NCBI GenBank assembly: GCA_009928005.1 | Contig: RFVO01000015.1 | Span: forward strand, 1-32,281 | DNA from: Chitinophagia bacterium | Lineage (GTDB): Bacteria; Bacteroidota; Bacteroidia; Chitinophagales; Chitinophagaceae | Direction: 5' to 3' | DNA: 32,281 nucleotides | Shown here: positions 9,722 through 21,800 of the stretch, piece after piece | How positions within the stretch are numbered: the first letter of the stretch is position 1 | Layout: each line of letters begins with the position of its first letter | The notes under the pieces: model-generated | The model's database searches: none | What the model was told of the DNA's origin: nothing | What the model saw: the letters and a program-made list of their open reading frames with translations, nothing else | Translations under genes and position numbers: made by a program

Positions 9722-9882
9722 TTAGAAGGGTTCATCAGTGAATATTGTATTTCATCCTTCTCGGCTCGCCATGACGCTAAAATTCATAAATTCTAACTAA
9801 AAGTCAGAATTTACAAATTTCCATACGCTATGTCTCGATGTTCAGGAGTGAAATACAATATTCACTGTTGAACTTTTTAATT
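9721..9882. repeat. long imperfect palindrome 1 (contains perfect 19-nt arms 9736-9754 / 9849-9867)
   Basis: cagtgaatattgtatttca vs tgaaatacaatattcactg are exact reverse complements; the centre aaattcataaattctaact / agtcagaatttacaaattt also pairs. Confidence 0.85.
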
Positions 9883-9887
9883 TAGAT

Positions 9888-9980
9888 CTGTGCGAAAAAG
9901 AGAATTAATACTATTTCGAACGAACTTTGAGCGCAGCGATCGAGAGAGAGAAATAGGTATTTATTCTCTTAATAGCACAG
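9888..9980. repeat. long imperfect palindrome 2
   Basis: Arms ctgtgcgaaaaagagaattaatactatttc (9888-9917) and gaaataggtatttattctcttaatagcacag (9950-9980) are near reverse complements. Confidence 0.8.
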
Positions 9981-9983
9981 CAA

Positions 9984-10014
9984 TGAAATATAATATTCAC
10001 AGATGAATTTTTAG
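9984..10014. repeat. second copy of the palindrome 1 right arm
   Basis: tgaaatataatattcacagatgaatttttag vs tgaaatacaatattcactgttgaactttttaa at 9849-9880. Confidence 0.75.
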
Positions 10015-11636
10015 AATACTCTTTCACCGTTCAAATAAGTCTTCAATACTTTCACTTGCAGAATACTATCAGTAGGTACTTTCATTAAGTCTTTATCTAA
10101 AATTATAAAGTCTGCTTTTTTACCAATCTCAATACTACCCACTTGCTTTTCCATACGGTTTGCCTTCGCAGCCCAAATGGTCATACCTCTAATAGTTTGC
10201 TCTCGCGTTAAAGCGTTTTCCATTTGAAAACCACTTGCTGGAAAACCTTTGGCATCTTGTCTTGCCACCGCAGCTAAAAATGTTTTAAATGGATTTATTT
10301 CTTCTACAGGAAAATCGGTTCCAAGGGGTAACCAATTATTTTGCGCAAGTAATTGTTTAAAGGCATAGCCTCCTTTTAAACGCTCTACTCCTAGTCTATC
10401 ACCTGCCCAATACATGTCACTAGTTGCATGTGTCGGTTGAACAGAAGGAATAATATTATTGTCTGCGAAATAATGAAAGTCTGCTGGGTTTAAAATTTGT
10501 GCGTGTTCTATTCTCCATCTTTTATCATTCTTACCTTTTAAATACTTTGCATATACTTTTAAAATAGTTCTATTGGCACTATCGCCAATAGCATGAGTAC
10601 ACATTTGAAAATCGGTATTAATTAATTTAGCGGCAACGCTATCAAAATGCGCAGGGCTACTTAATAAAAAACCCTGCCAACCTGCTTTATCTGAATAAGG
10701 TTGTAATAAACAAGCCCCTCGAGAACCTAAAGCACCATCTCCATACACTTTAATTCCTTTTACGGCTAAACGATCGGTTACATAGCCGCCATCTGTAAAA
10801 TATTTTGAAGTATAGGTGCTAGGCTTATCGCTTAACATTACATATAAACGCATTTTTAGATCATCAGATTTTTGCAAAGCATCTACATATTCGACATCTT
10901 CAGGACTTAAACCACAATCCGTAATAGTAGTTAAACCTGTTGCAAAACAATTTTGCTGTGCTGCAGTTAACCAATTTTTATAATCTTCTTTAGTAGTTGC
11001 AGGTACTTCTTTTTCAATAACCCCTACTGCATTGTCAATTAATAAACCCGTTAATTTCCCATTCTGCACAGTGAATTGGCCTCCTTCAATTGTTTGACCT
11101 GCTTTCACACCAGCTAGTGCTAATGCATAATCATTGGCAATACTTGCATGACCATCAACTCTTTCTAAAATAACAGGTCTATCTGGAAATAAAATATTTA
11201 AAGCTGTATTAGTAGGAAACTGTTTGCCTGCAAAACGATTTTGATCCCAACCTCTTCCCCTTATCCACCCTTTACCAGGATGCTTTACTGCAAAGGCTTT
11301 CACTCTTTCAATGGCCTCTTCCCAACTTGGTACAAACATTAAATCAACAGCATACAAAGATTGTCCATAACCTAAAAAATGTGCATGTGCATCAATGAAA
11401 CCAGGGTATATAATGGCATTATTTGCATTCACTACTGAGTCTGATTGATACTCTTTTAAAATATCGTCATTGGTGCCAATTGCTAGAATTTTACCATCTT
11501 GTATAGCCATGGCTTCCGCTATTGCAAATTCATTATTGACAGTATAAATTTGTGCATGATGCACAATTAAATCCACTCTTTGATTTATACAAGAGCTACA
11601 AAATAATACTATAACTATGACAAATACATTACGCAT
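10011..11636 (-). CDS. amidohydrolase (YtcJ-like, amidohydrolase 3 family), probable lipoprotein
   Basis: Signal with lipobox-like FCSSC; YPGFIDAHAHFLGYG, GRGWDQNRF, RWRIEHAQIL, PLGTDFPVE, GKKADFIILD. Confidence 0.92.
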   Translation of the reverse strand: MRNVFVIVIVLFCSSCINQRVDLIVHHAQIYTVNNEFAIAEAMAIQDGKILAIGTNDDILKEYQSDSVVNANNAIIYPGFIDAHAHFLGYGQSLYAVDLMFVPSWEEAIERVKAFAVKHPGKGWIRGRGWDQNRFAGKQFPTNTALNILFPDRPVILERVDGHASIANDYALALAGVKAGQTIEGGQFTVQNGKLTGLLIDNAVGVIEKEVPATTKEDYKNWLTAAQQNCFATGLTTITDCGLSPEDVEYVDALQKSDDLKMRLYVMLSDKPSTYTSKYFTDGGYVTDRLAVKGIKVYGDGALGSRGACLLQPYSDKAGWQGFLLSSPAHFDSVAAKLINTDFQMCTHAIGDSANRTILKVYAKYLKGKNDKRWRIEHAQILNPADFHYFADNNIIPSVQPTHATSDMYWAGDRLGVERLKGGYAFKQLLAQNNWLPLGTDFPVEEINPFKTFLAAVARQDAKGFPASGFQMENALTREQTIRGMTIWAAKANRMEKQVGSIEIGKKADFIILDKDLMKVPTDSILQVKVLKTYLNGERVF

Positions 11637-11725
11637 GGTAAAATGTTTAGATAATAAAAATAACTAAAAATTGGTAAGAAAAAATAAATGATAATTGAGC
11701 CTTCAATATATAACTTAGTGCAAAA

Positions 11726-12649
11726 TTAGTTCAATAACTCGCAAGGTTTAAGGCCAGTATGCTTTTTAAAAGCTGCAGAAAAATGAGAGATTGAAGAATA
11801 ACCAAGAAGCGCTGAAACGTCCGTTACACTTAACGATTTTTCATAAAGCAAATACTTAGCATGCTCCATTCTTTGTTGTTGATAGAAATCAAAAATTGTA
11901 GTGCCGTAAACTTCTTTGAAGCCTTTTTTTAAATAACATTCATTCATGGCTACTTTACGACTCAATTCTTTAATGGTAATAGGATCTCCAATATGTTGTA
12001 ATAAAAATTCACGCGCTTGATAGATACTTTCCTTACCTCTTTCATCTGCTAAAAACTTACAAGTGAATACAACTTCTTTTTCATCAATAATGCTTTCTAA
12101 ACTGTATACTAAGAGTTCATGAATTTTTGCATTCACAAAAATATTTTCTAAAGAACCGCTGTAACTATGATTCAATAAGGCATCAAGCGTAATTCGCTTT
12201 TTTACGCTTAAAGGAAATGTTTTAGTAAAATTGTTTGTATGTTTAAAGGCTAGCAACTCATCTTTCTTATTATTTGTTTTTACATTGTGTACAAACTGAT
12301 GTAAAAAAGTTGCTGTGAAATGAAAAGAAAAAACATCCACTGTTCTCATTGGACCCATACAATCTGCAGTAGGCAATTGATTACAACCTCCGCAAACTTT
12401 ATTGTCACAGTATCTATTTCCAGAAATACAAAATCTTAATTCTAAGTAATTTTCCTTGGGCTTTTGGGCATTGTAGTGGTAGACAAACATGCCGGTATCT
12501 TCTGCGCCCCAAGCCTCCTGCGCCAAATACCTTTTAATTTGATATTGGGTAGACCCCGGAATACGCTGCTCTTTACTGTAAAGTAGGGCCATCCCGCTAA
12601 AACTAGGGGCTGAATTTACTTGCATTAAGAGTTCTTGTACCTGTGTCAT
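11726..12649 (-). CDS. AraC family transcriptional regulator with N-terminal cysteine cluster
   Basis: C-terminal double HTH: ITIKELSRKVAMNECYLKKGFKEVYGTTIFDFYQQQRMEHAKYLLYEKSLSVTDVSALLGYSSISHFSAAFKKHTGLKP. Confidence 0.92.
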   Translation of the reverse strand: MTQVQELLMQVNSAPSFSGMALLYSKEQRIPGSTQYQIKRYLAQEAWGAEDTGMFVYHYNAQKPKENYLELRFCISGNRYCDNKVCGGCNQLPTADCMGPMRTVDVFSFHFTATFLHQFVHNVKTNNKKDELLAFKHTNNFTKTFPLSVKKRITLDALLNHSYSGSLENIFVNAKIHELLVYSLESIIDEKEVVFTCKFLADERGKESIYQAREFLLQHIGDPITIKELSRKVAMNECYLKKGFKEVYGTTIFDFYQQQRMEHAKYLLYEKSLSVTDVSALLGYSSISHFSAAFKKHTGLKPCELLN

Positions 12650-12670
12650 TTTTACAAAATTAGGACATTA

Positions 12671-12693
12671 AGCCTAAAGGAACTATTTAGGCT
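12671..12693. repeat. perfect 8-bp inverted repeat AGCCTAAA-n7-TTTAGGCT between the divergent araC-like and gyrB genes
   Basis: Direct reading. Confidence 0.7.
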
Positions 12694-12817
12694 CTAATTC
12701 TGACCCAAAAATGACATAAAAAACACCCTCTTTTTTAGTAAAAAAACTATTCACAAAATACCTAAAATGGGGATAACTAAATCAAGTCCAAAACAGGCTT
12801 TAAACCCTTAATTATCT

Positions 12818-14851
<2,034 letters not shown>

Positions 14852-14968
14852 ACCCCAGATTTTATACGTTTTTTGGCCATTTTAACAAAAAATCAAGGCT
14901 TTCCGTAAATGAATAACAATAAATAACCTACTTTCAATTAGAAATATTCACTTTAAAATTTATACAAA

Positions 14969-15175
14969 ATGGACACTTCAAAAATGATTAAAGCGTATTG
15001 CTTAAAAACAAAAGAAAAAAACGTACCAATGCATGACGCTGTCATCACAAAAACTGCTAGAGGCGGTTATATGGCAGGTGGTAATGATGGTAAAGGAAAT
15101 AAAATGGCAGCTATTTTAAGCGAAGCAAATGCGCTGAAGGCAATCGCTGATGGTGTTGCTAAAAAAGGATTCTAG
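14969..15175 (+). CDS. small conserved-looking 68-aa protein, weakly reminiscent of DUF5679
   Basis: Stand-alone ORF followed by a strong terminator; MIKAYCLKTKEKNVPMHDAVITKTARGGYMAGG. Confidence 0.75.
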   Translation: MDTSKMIKAYCLKTKEKNVPMHDAVITKTARGGYMAGGNDGKGNKMAAILSEANALKAIADGVAKKGF

Positions 15176-15194
15176 TAAACCTAGTTTACAATAT

Positions 15195-15230
15195 AAAAAA
15201 GCCCTTTCGTTCATTCGAGAGGGCTTTTTT
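15195..15230 (+). terminator. intrinsic terminator
   Basis: aaaaaagccctttcgttcattcgagagggctttttt. Confidence 0.85.
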
Positions 15231-15260
15231 ATTGCTTTAAGTATTAGAAGAAATTTTTAC

Positions 15261-18200
15261 CTACTTAGGGAAGACCCCAACATGTATTTTTTCAAGAGTT
15301 GCATAGCAATGTTGCATTGACTGCACTTCTTTAATAATGAGTATAAAGCTTCTACCCACTTGTTTGAAATGCGCTTTATTCATATTCTTTTGTGCATAAT
15401 CTAATAACTGCTTAAAAGTTTCACTTTCAAAATAGGGAGAGTCGGGTCTATTGATAAAAAAGCATCTTAAAGTTTGATCTTTTAAAGTCATTTTTTCAAA
15501 ACCTAAAGAAATCGCAATACGTCTACATCGAATAGTCATAAATAAATCATTCACCGCATTAGGGAGAGGACCAAATCGATCCACTAATTCTGTTTGCATC
15601 AAGGCTAGTTCTTCATCACTTTCAGATTGATCCATTCTTGTATATAAGGATAAACGCTCTCCAATATTTTCAACATAACTATCAGGTATCATAATTTCTA
15701 AATCAGTATCAATGGTACAGTCTTGTACAAAATCATCTTGCTTACTAATTTCTTCTTCAAATAATTCTTTAAAGTCAGATCGTTTTAATTCTCGCACGGC
15801 TTCTGCTAAAATTTTCTGATACATTTCAAAACCAATTTCAGCCATAAATCCACTCTGTTCTCCCCCTAATAAATTACCAGCTCCACGAATATCTAAATCA
15901 CGCATTGCTATCTGAAAACCGCTACCTAGTTCGCTAAATTGCTCTAGCGTTTGTAATCTTTTTCTAGAATCATCAGGCAGAGTACTTATTGGAGGTGCCA
16001 ATAAATAACAAAATGCTTTTTTATTGCTACGTCCCACCCTTCCCCTGAGTTGATGTAAATCACTTAATCCAAACTGATGTGCATTGTTTATAATAATAGT
16101 ATTCACATTCGGAATATCAACCCCACTTTCTACAATATTAGTACAAACTAATACATCATATCTTTTTTCAATAAAGTCTAATATTTTTTCTTCTAGTTGA
16201 TGCCCTTCTAGCTGCCCGTGCGCATATCCTATACTAATATCAGGACAAAGTTTTTGAATCATCTCACACATTTCTGCTAATCCTTGTACTCTATTATGAA
16301 TAAAAAATACTTGGCCCCCTCTTTCAGTTTCATAATAGATAGACTCTCTAATGATATCTTCATGAAAAACTTGGACTTCTGTATGAATGGGTTGTCTATT
16401 GGCAGGTGCAGTATTTATAATACTTAAATCGCGGGCACCCATTAAACTAAAATGTAAGGTTCTTGGAATGGGGGTGGCCGTTAAGGTTAAACAATCTACA
16501 TTGGTTCTTAAAGTTTTTAACTTCTCTTTATGACCCACCCCAAATTTTTGCTCTTCGTCTATGACCATTAATCCTAAATCTTTAAAATGAACTTCCTTCC
16601 CTAAAATGCCGTGGGTGCCCACCAAAATATCAATTTTACCCTCTTTTAATCTCTCAATTGTTTCTTTTTTTTGGGCAGATGATTTAAAACGGTTTAGGTA
16701 ATCAATTGTGATAGGAAAATCTTTTAATCTTTCAGTAAAAGTTTTAAAATGTTGAAAAGCCAGGATGGTAGTAGGTACCAAAACTGCTACTTGCTTGCCA
16801 TCAATAGCTGCCTTGAAAGCCGCTCTCACTGCTACTTCTGTCTTACCAAAGCCCACATCGCCACAAATAAGTCTGTCCATTGGTGCAGGCGCTTCCATAT
16901 CTTTTTTTACATCTGCAATAGCCTTGGCTTGGTCTAGTGTTTCTTCATAAATAAAGGAAGCTTCTAATTCATGCACCATATAATTATCCAAAGAAAAAGC
17001 AAAACCTACTTGTGCTTTTCTTTGTGCATATAATTTTATTAAATCAAAAGCAATCAATTTTACTTTCGCCTTAGTTTTATCTTTTAATTTCACCCAAGCA
17101 TCTGATCCTAATTTATTCACCTTCGGTGGGGTACCTTCCTTACCTGTGTATTTAGATATCTTGTGTAAAGAGTTAATATTTACATAAAGTATATCACTAT
17201 CCTTATAAATAATTCTGACTGCTTCTTGCACCTGTCCATTTACATCTATCTTTTGTAGTCCACTGTATACGCCCACTCCATGATCAATATGCGTTACATA
17301 ATCTCCAGGTTGCAAGTCGCGTAAGGTTCTTAAAGTAATAGCCTTGCTTTTACTGTATGCTTGCTTGACCTTGTATTTATGATAGCGTTGAAAAATTTGA
17401 TGATCGGTATAGCAAACTAATTTATGATCGTGGTCTATAAAACCCTCATGAATATTTTTTACAATGGGGGTAAATTTAATTTCTGTTTTAAGATCGGTAA
17501 AAATTGCATGTAACCTTTCTAATTGCTTAGCTTGTTCTGCAAATAAAAATAAATGATACCCTTTTTTTTCAAGGTCTTGTAAGTTGGTAATTAAATATTG
17601 AAACTGTCTATTAAAACTAGGTTGGGCCTGTGTATTGAATACAATTTTATCTTGCGTTAACTGTGCTTGAAAACCCCACTCCAATATATTTTTAGACCTA
17701 AGCTGTAATGTAGTGGCAGCAACGGTTTCGAAGTCTTCTATATGACTATCTTTTTTATGAGGGTCATTTTCATCAACGCTATTACCCTTTGCATGATGTT
17801 CAATAAAATCACTTAAGGCTTCATATTGTTCAATTCCTTTTTGTGCAATCACATTCCAATCTTTTAACCAAATAAAAGTATCTTTTGATAAGAATTCTAA
17901 TAAAGGAATTTTAATTTTATCCTCAAACTGAGAGGTCACATTGGGAATAATATTTACTTGCAATAATTTACGTTCACTTAATTGTGTGGCCGGGTCAAAG
18001 ACTCTAATACTATCCACTTCTTCACCAAATAATTCTACGCGATAAGGTTTTTCGTTGCCAAAAGAATAAATATCAAATATACCACCACGTAGCGCAAACT
18101 GTCCTGGCTCATACACAAAATCGGTTCGCTCAAAACCAAAGTCTACTAATTGCTGCATGAGCGCATTTAAATCTAAACTATCATTCGTTTTTATTTGAAT

Positions 18201-18650
18201 AATGTTTTGCTGCAAAGTATTACGCATTATAACCTTTTCAAATAAGGCCTCTGGGTAAGTAACTAAAATTTTTTTATTCCCTCCCATCGAAATTTTTGTC
18301 AAAGCTTCTGTTCGAAGCATAACATGGGATGGATTTAATAAACTAAAATTATGAGGAGTTTTATAAGAAGATGGGAAATAAAATAAATCCATTGCCTCTG
18401 TGACACTTTCAATAGAATTATAAAAATAAGCTGCTTCTTCTGCATCATTTAAAACTACTAAATGATTTAGTTGATTAGTTTTCTCATTTGTAAAAATGGT
18501 TTGTAAAACAAAGGCTGCAGAGGATCCTTGTAAGTTTTGTAAAAAGATCTGAAAGGGCTTCTGCTGCTGCTGGGACATAGCTATGCTGTCCACCAGCTTA
18601 TTTAGGAGGGGGGAATTTAGAAAAGGCCCAAACAGAGATTGCTCATTCAT
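15261..18650 (-). CDS. mfd: transcription-repair coupling factor
   Basis: LRDLQPGDYVTHIDHGVGVY, RLICGDVGFGKTEVAVRAAFKA, VIDEEQKFGVGHKEKLK, LTATPIPRTL, VGRSNKKAFCYLL; start at MNEQSLFG. Confidence 0.97.
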   Translation of the reverse strand: MNEQSLFGPFLNSPLLNKLVDSIAMSQQQQKPFQIFLQNLQGSSAAFVLQTIFTNEKTNQLNHLVVLNDAEEAAYFYNSIESVTEAMDLFYFPSSYKTPHNFSLLNPSHVMLRTEALTKISMGGNKKILVTYPEALFEKVIMRNTLQQNIIQIKTNDSLDLNALMQQLVDFGFERTDFVYEPGQFALRGGIFDIYSFGNEKPYRVELFGEEVDSIRVFDPATQLSERKLLQVNIIPNVTSQFEDKIKIPLLEFLSKDTFIWLKDWNVIAQKGIEQYEALSDFIEHHAKGNSVDENDPHKKDSHIEDFETVAATTLQLRSKNILEWGFQAQLTQDKIVFNTQAQPSFNRQFQYLITNLQDLEKKGYHLFLFAEQAKQLERLHAIFTDLKTEIKFTPIVKNIHEGFIDHDHKLVCYTDHQIFQRYHKYKVKQAYSKSKAITLRTLRDLQPGDYVTHIDHGVGVYSGLQKIDVNGQVQEAVRIIYKDSDILYVNINSLHKISKYTGKEGTPPKVNKLGSDAWVKLKDKTKAKVKLIAFDLIKLYAQRKAQVGFAFSLDNYMVHELEASFIYEETLDQAKAIADVKKDMEAPAPMDRLICGDVGFGKTEVAVRAAFKAAIDGKQVAVLVPTTILAFQHFKTFTERLKDFPITIDYLNRFKSSAQKKETIERLKEGKIDILVGTHGILGKEVHFKDLGLMVIDEEQKFGVGHKEKLKTLRTNVDCLTLTATPIPRTLHFSLMGARDLSIINTAPANRQPIHTEVQVFHEDIIRESIYYETERGGQVFFIHNRVQGLAEMCEMIQKLCPDISIGYAHGQLEGHQLEEKILDFIEKRYDVLVCTNIVESGVDIPNVNTIIINNAHQFGLSDLHQLRGRVGRSNKKAFCYLLAPPISTLPDDSRKRLQTLEQFSELGSGFQIAMRDLDIRGAGNLLGGEQSGFMAEIGFEMYQKILAEAVRELKRSDFKELFEEEISKQDDFVQDCTIDTDLEIMIPDSYVENIGERLSLYTRMDQSESDEELALMQTELVDRFGPLPNAVNDLFMTIRCRRIAISLGFEKMTLKDQTLRCFFINRPDSPYFESETFKQLLDYAQKNMNKAHFKQVGRSFILIIKEVQSMQHCYATLEKIHVGVFPK

Positions 18651-18660
18651 GATCGCCCTG

Positions 18661-18668
18661 CAAATATA
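18661..18668 (-). promoter_or_regulatory. -7 element TATATTTG upstream of mfd
   Basis: caaatata on + strand, just upstream of the ATG at 18650. Confidence 0.5.
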
Positions 18669-18893
18669 CATGCAGTTTTACTAATTGCCTCAAGGTTTTG
18701 AAGAGTTTTAGCCCCTAAACTTAAACAGGATATTTAACTAGTTTAAAGCTGCCTTTCAAATTTATAACTCAAGTCAAAGTATCAACTTTTTTCTACATTA
18801 TTTATCTTTTAATTATTGCCACTTATAAGAAAATTATGCAGATTTCATTGTAATTTTATGGCCATTAAACCCTTAATACTCCTACCCTTTCGC

Positions 18894-21800
18894 ATGAAGC
18901 ATTTTTTATTACTATATTGTTATTTGTTTTTGATAAGCTTAGCGAGTCATGCACAAAATGAAACACAAAGAGCTATTTTATTAAACAGCGCTAAATACTT
19001 TGAAATAAAATCAAGAGCTAATTACACAGAAGCAATAATTAAGGCGAAAGAAAATGGATGGCCTATACGATATAAAAGTAAAAATAATGCATCAGTCAAT
19101 TTAATTGGCGTAGATGCATTTGGTCAACCAAAATATTTAACTACTTTTTCAGATCCTATTCAAGGCATTACTATTAATGCTAATAAAGTTTGGCCAGGTG
19201 GTGGCTTAGGATTTAATTTATCTGGCGCAAGTGATATCATGACCAATAAATTAAATATCTGGGATGAAGGTGTACCCCGTCCTACCCATGTAGAGTTTGG
19301 CGGAAAAATAATAGAAAAAGATAATGCCACTAAAACGGTTGATCATAGCACACATGTAGCAGGCATAATGTTTAGCAAAGGGGTAAATGCGCTTGCAAAA
19401 GGAATGGCCTATGGTATCAAAGGTGCTTCTTCTTATGATTGGTTTGATGACGAATCTGAAATGGCTGCAGCTGCTGCTAATGGTTTATTAGTATCTAATC
19501 ATTCCTATGGTAACATTGCAGGATGGGATTATAACGACGATTCTACAAGATGGGAATATAATGGAAAATGGAATGAAAAAGAAGATTATAAATTCGGCTA
19601 TTATGATGATGGAGCACAAGCCATGGATTCCATTGCATATAATGCGCCCAATTATCTAATAGTAAAGTCGGCAGGAAATTCACATGCAAGTACTGGACCT
19701 AAAGTGGGAGACAATTATTGGAGACGTGATGAAAAAGGGAAATGGTATGATGCAGGCAAAAGACCCGATAGTTTAAGTAGTAATAATGCTTTCGAAACCT
19801 TACCTATGGATGTGAATGCGAAAAATATTTTAACGGTAGGTGCAGTTCAAGGTATTGCTGCTGGCTATGCTAAAAAAGAAGATGCTGTAATGACTTCATT
19901 CAGTAGTTGGGGCCCCACTGACGATGGTCGAATTAAACCAGATATTGTAACCGATGGTCAATCAGTCTATTCTGCTATTGCTACTACTGACTCCACTTAT
20001 GGATATTCAAGTGGTACTTCTATGGCCTCTCCTGGTGCAGCAGGTTCTTTGTTTTTATTACAAGAATTAAGTCAGCAAATTATTCCTAATAAATTTATGC
20101 GTTCAGCTACCATTAAAGGTTTGGCCATCCATAGTGCCAATGAGGCTGGTTTATTTCCTGGTCCTGATTATAAATTTGGATGGGGCTTATTAAACATTGG
20201 AGAAGCAGCTACCGTATTAAGTAATGCACTTACAAATGGCAATAATAGCAAAAGCGTAGATTTAGTATATGAAAATACTTTAGAAAATAAAGGTTCATAT
20301 TCAGTAAGCGTAATTGCATCTGGTATTAAACCTTTAAAAGCCACTCTTTCATGGACCGATATCAAAGGCAATGTTGAAACAAGTTTAAACGATACAACAC
20401 ACCGATTGATAAATGATTTAGATTTAAAAATTACCAAAGATGCAGTTACCTATTTTCCTTGGAAATTAAATCCAAAAGCTCCAGAAGATCCAGCAACTAG
20501 AGAGATAAATTCAGTAGATAATGTTGAAAAAGTTGAAATTGATTCTACTTTAGTAGGTACTAGTTACACTATTACCGTAAATCATAAAAATAACTTAGTA
20601 AGGGGGCAACAGGCTTACTCATTAATCGTAAGTGGCGCAGGCGGAACTGCATACTGCACTTCTACTGCTAATTCTGCTGCTGGTACTAGAATGGATAGTG
20701 TTACACTTGGAAATATTGTGTTTGCCAATTCAGGCACTAAACAATATATTGACAACAGTAATATTATAATCAATGCGGAATCCAATGGCACAATGCCTAT
20801 TAGCATTAAATTAGGCAGTACCGACGCTTCAGACAATACCCGTTTTCTAAAAGTTTTTGTTGATTATAATAACAATGGCGTTTTTGATGACACCGAAACA
20901 GTTTTATCAAGTGGTGCTTTAAAAAATGGAACATATACAGGCCTAATTAGTTTTCCTGAAAGCTTAGTAATAGGAAGAATTACTAAGCTTAGAATTGTTG
21001 TTACAGAAACAGATGCTAGTGCCAATGTAAAAGCTTGTGGCAGTTATGCAATCGGTGAAACACAGGACTATACTTTAAAAGTTATAAACGCATCCAATGA
21101 TTTACAGGTTGCTGAAATTGTTAATCCAGTTGCTGGAATAGCTAAAAGAGATAATCAATACATTACTGCAAAAATTGTTAACCTTGGATCTACTGCACAA
21201 ACTAATTTACCACTTAGTTTAGTCGTAAAAAAAGGAAACAGCACAGTCTTATCAATTAATGAAATTTTTACAGGTAGGTTAAATGGCCAAGAAAGTATGA
21301 ATTATACTTTTCAAAAACCAATTAATATAGAAGCCAATCAAACTTATACATTTACCGCCTCAGTTAATTTAGTTAACGATCAACAAAAAGCAAACAATAG
21401 TATAAGTGCTACAATTGTCAGTGCTTCTGCTTTAACAGCACCTATTGCTACTGCAACTAATTGCAATGGTACATTAAACTTAAATGTAAGCTCCCCAATT
21501 AATAACGCTAATTATGTTTGGTTTGACTCTGCCAACTTGCAAATTCCTATTGCAGTGGGGGCTAATCCATCTGCTATCGGAAGTACAAAGAGTAAATTTT
21601 ATGTTACGCAAGGATATCAAACTACAGTTGGCCCTTTAACAAATACCACTTTAGGAAGTGGTGGCGGTTATAATAATTTCGCAGGTAACTTTGTTAAGAT
21701 AAATGCCACTGGACCACTTACAATTGAGACTGCAAAATTATATACAGGTTACCCAGGAAAAATTGATTTCATTTTAGCTAGTTTTGGTTCTTTTTCTGCT

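Noticed and set aside
9721-10014. CRISPR array
   Set aside because: The repeats are palindromic arms with no regular spacer series and no cas genes.
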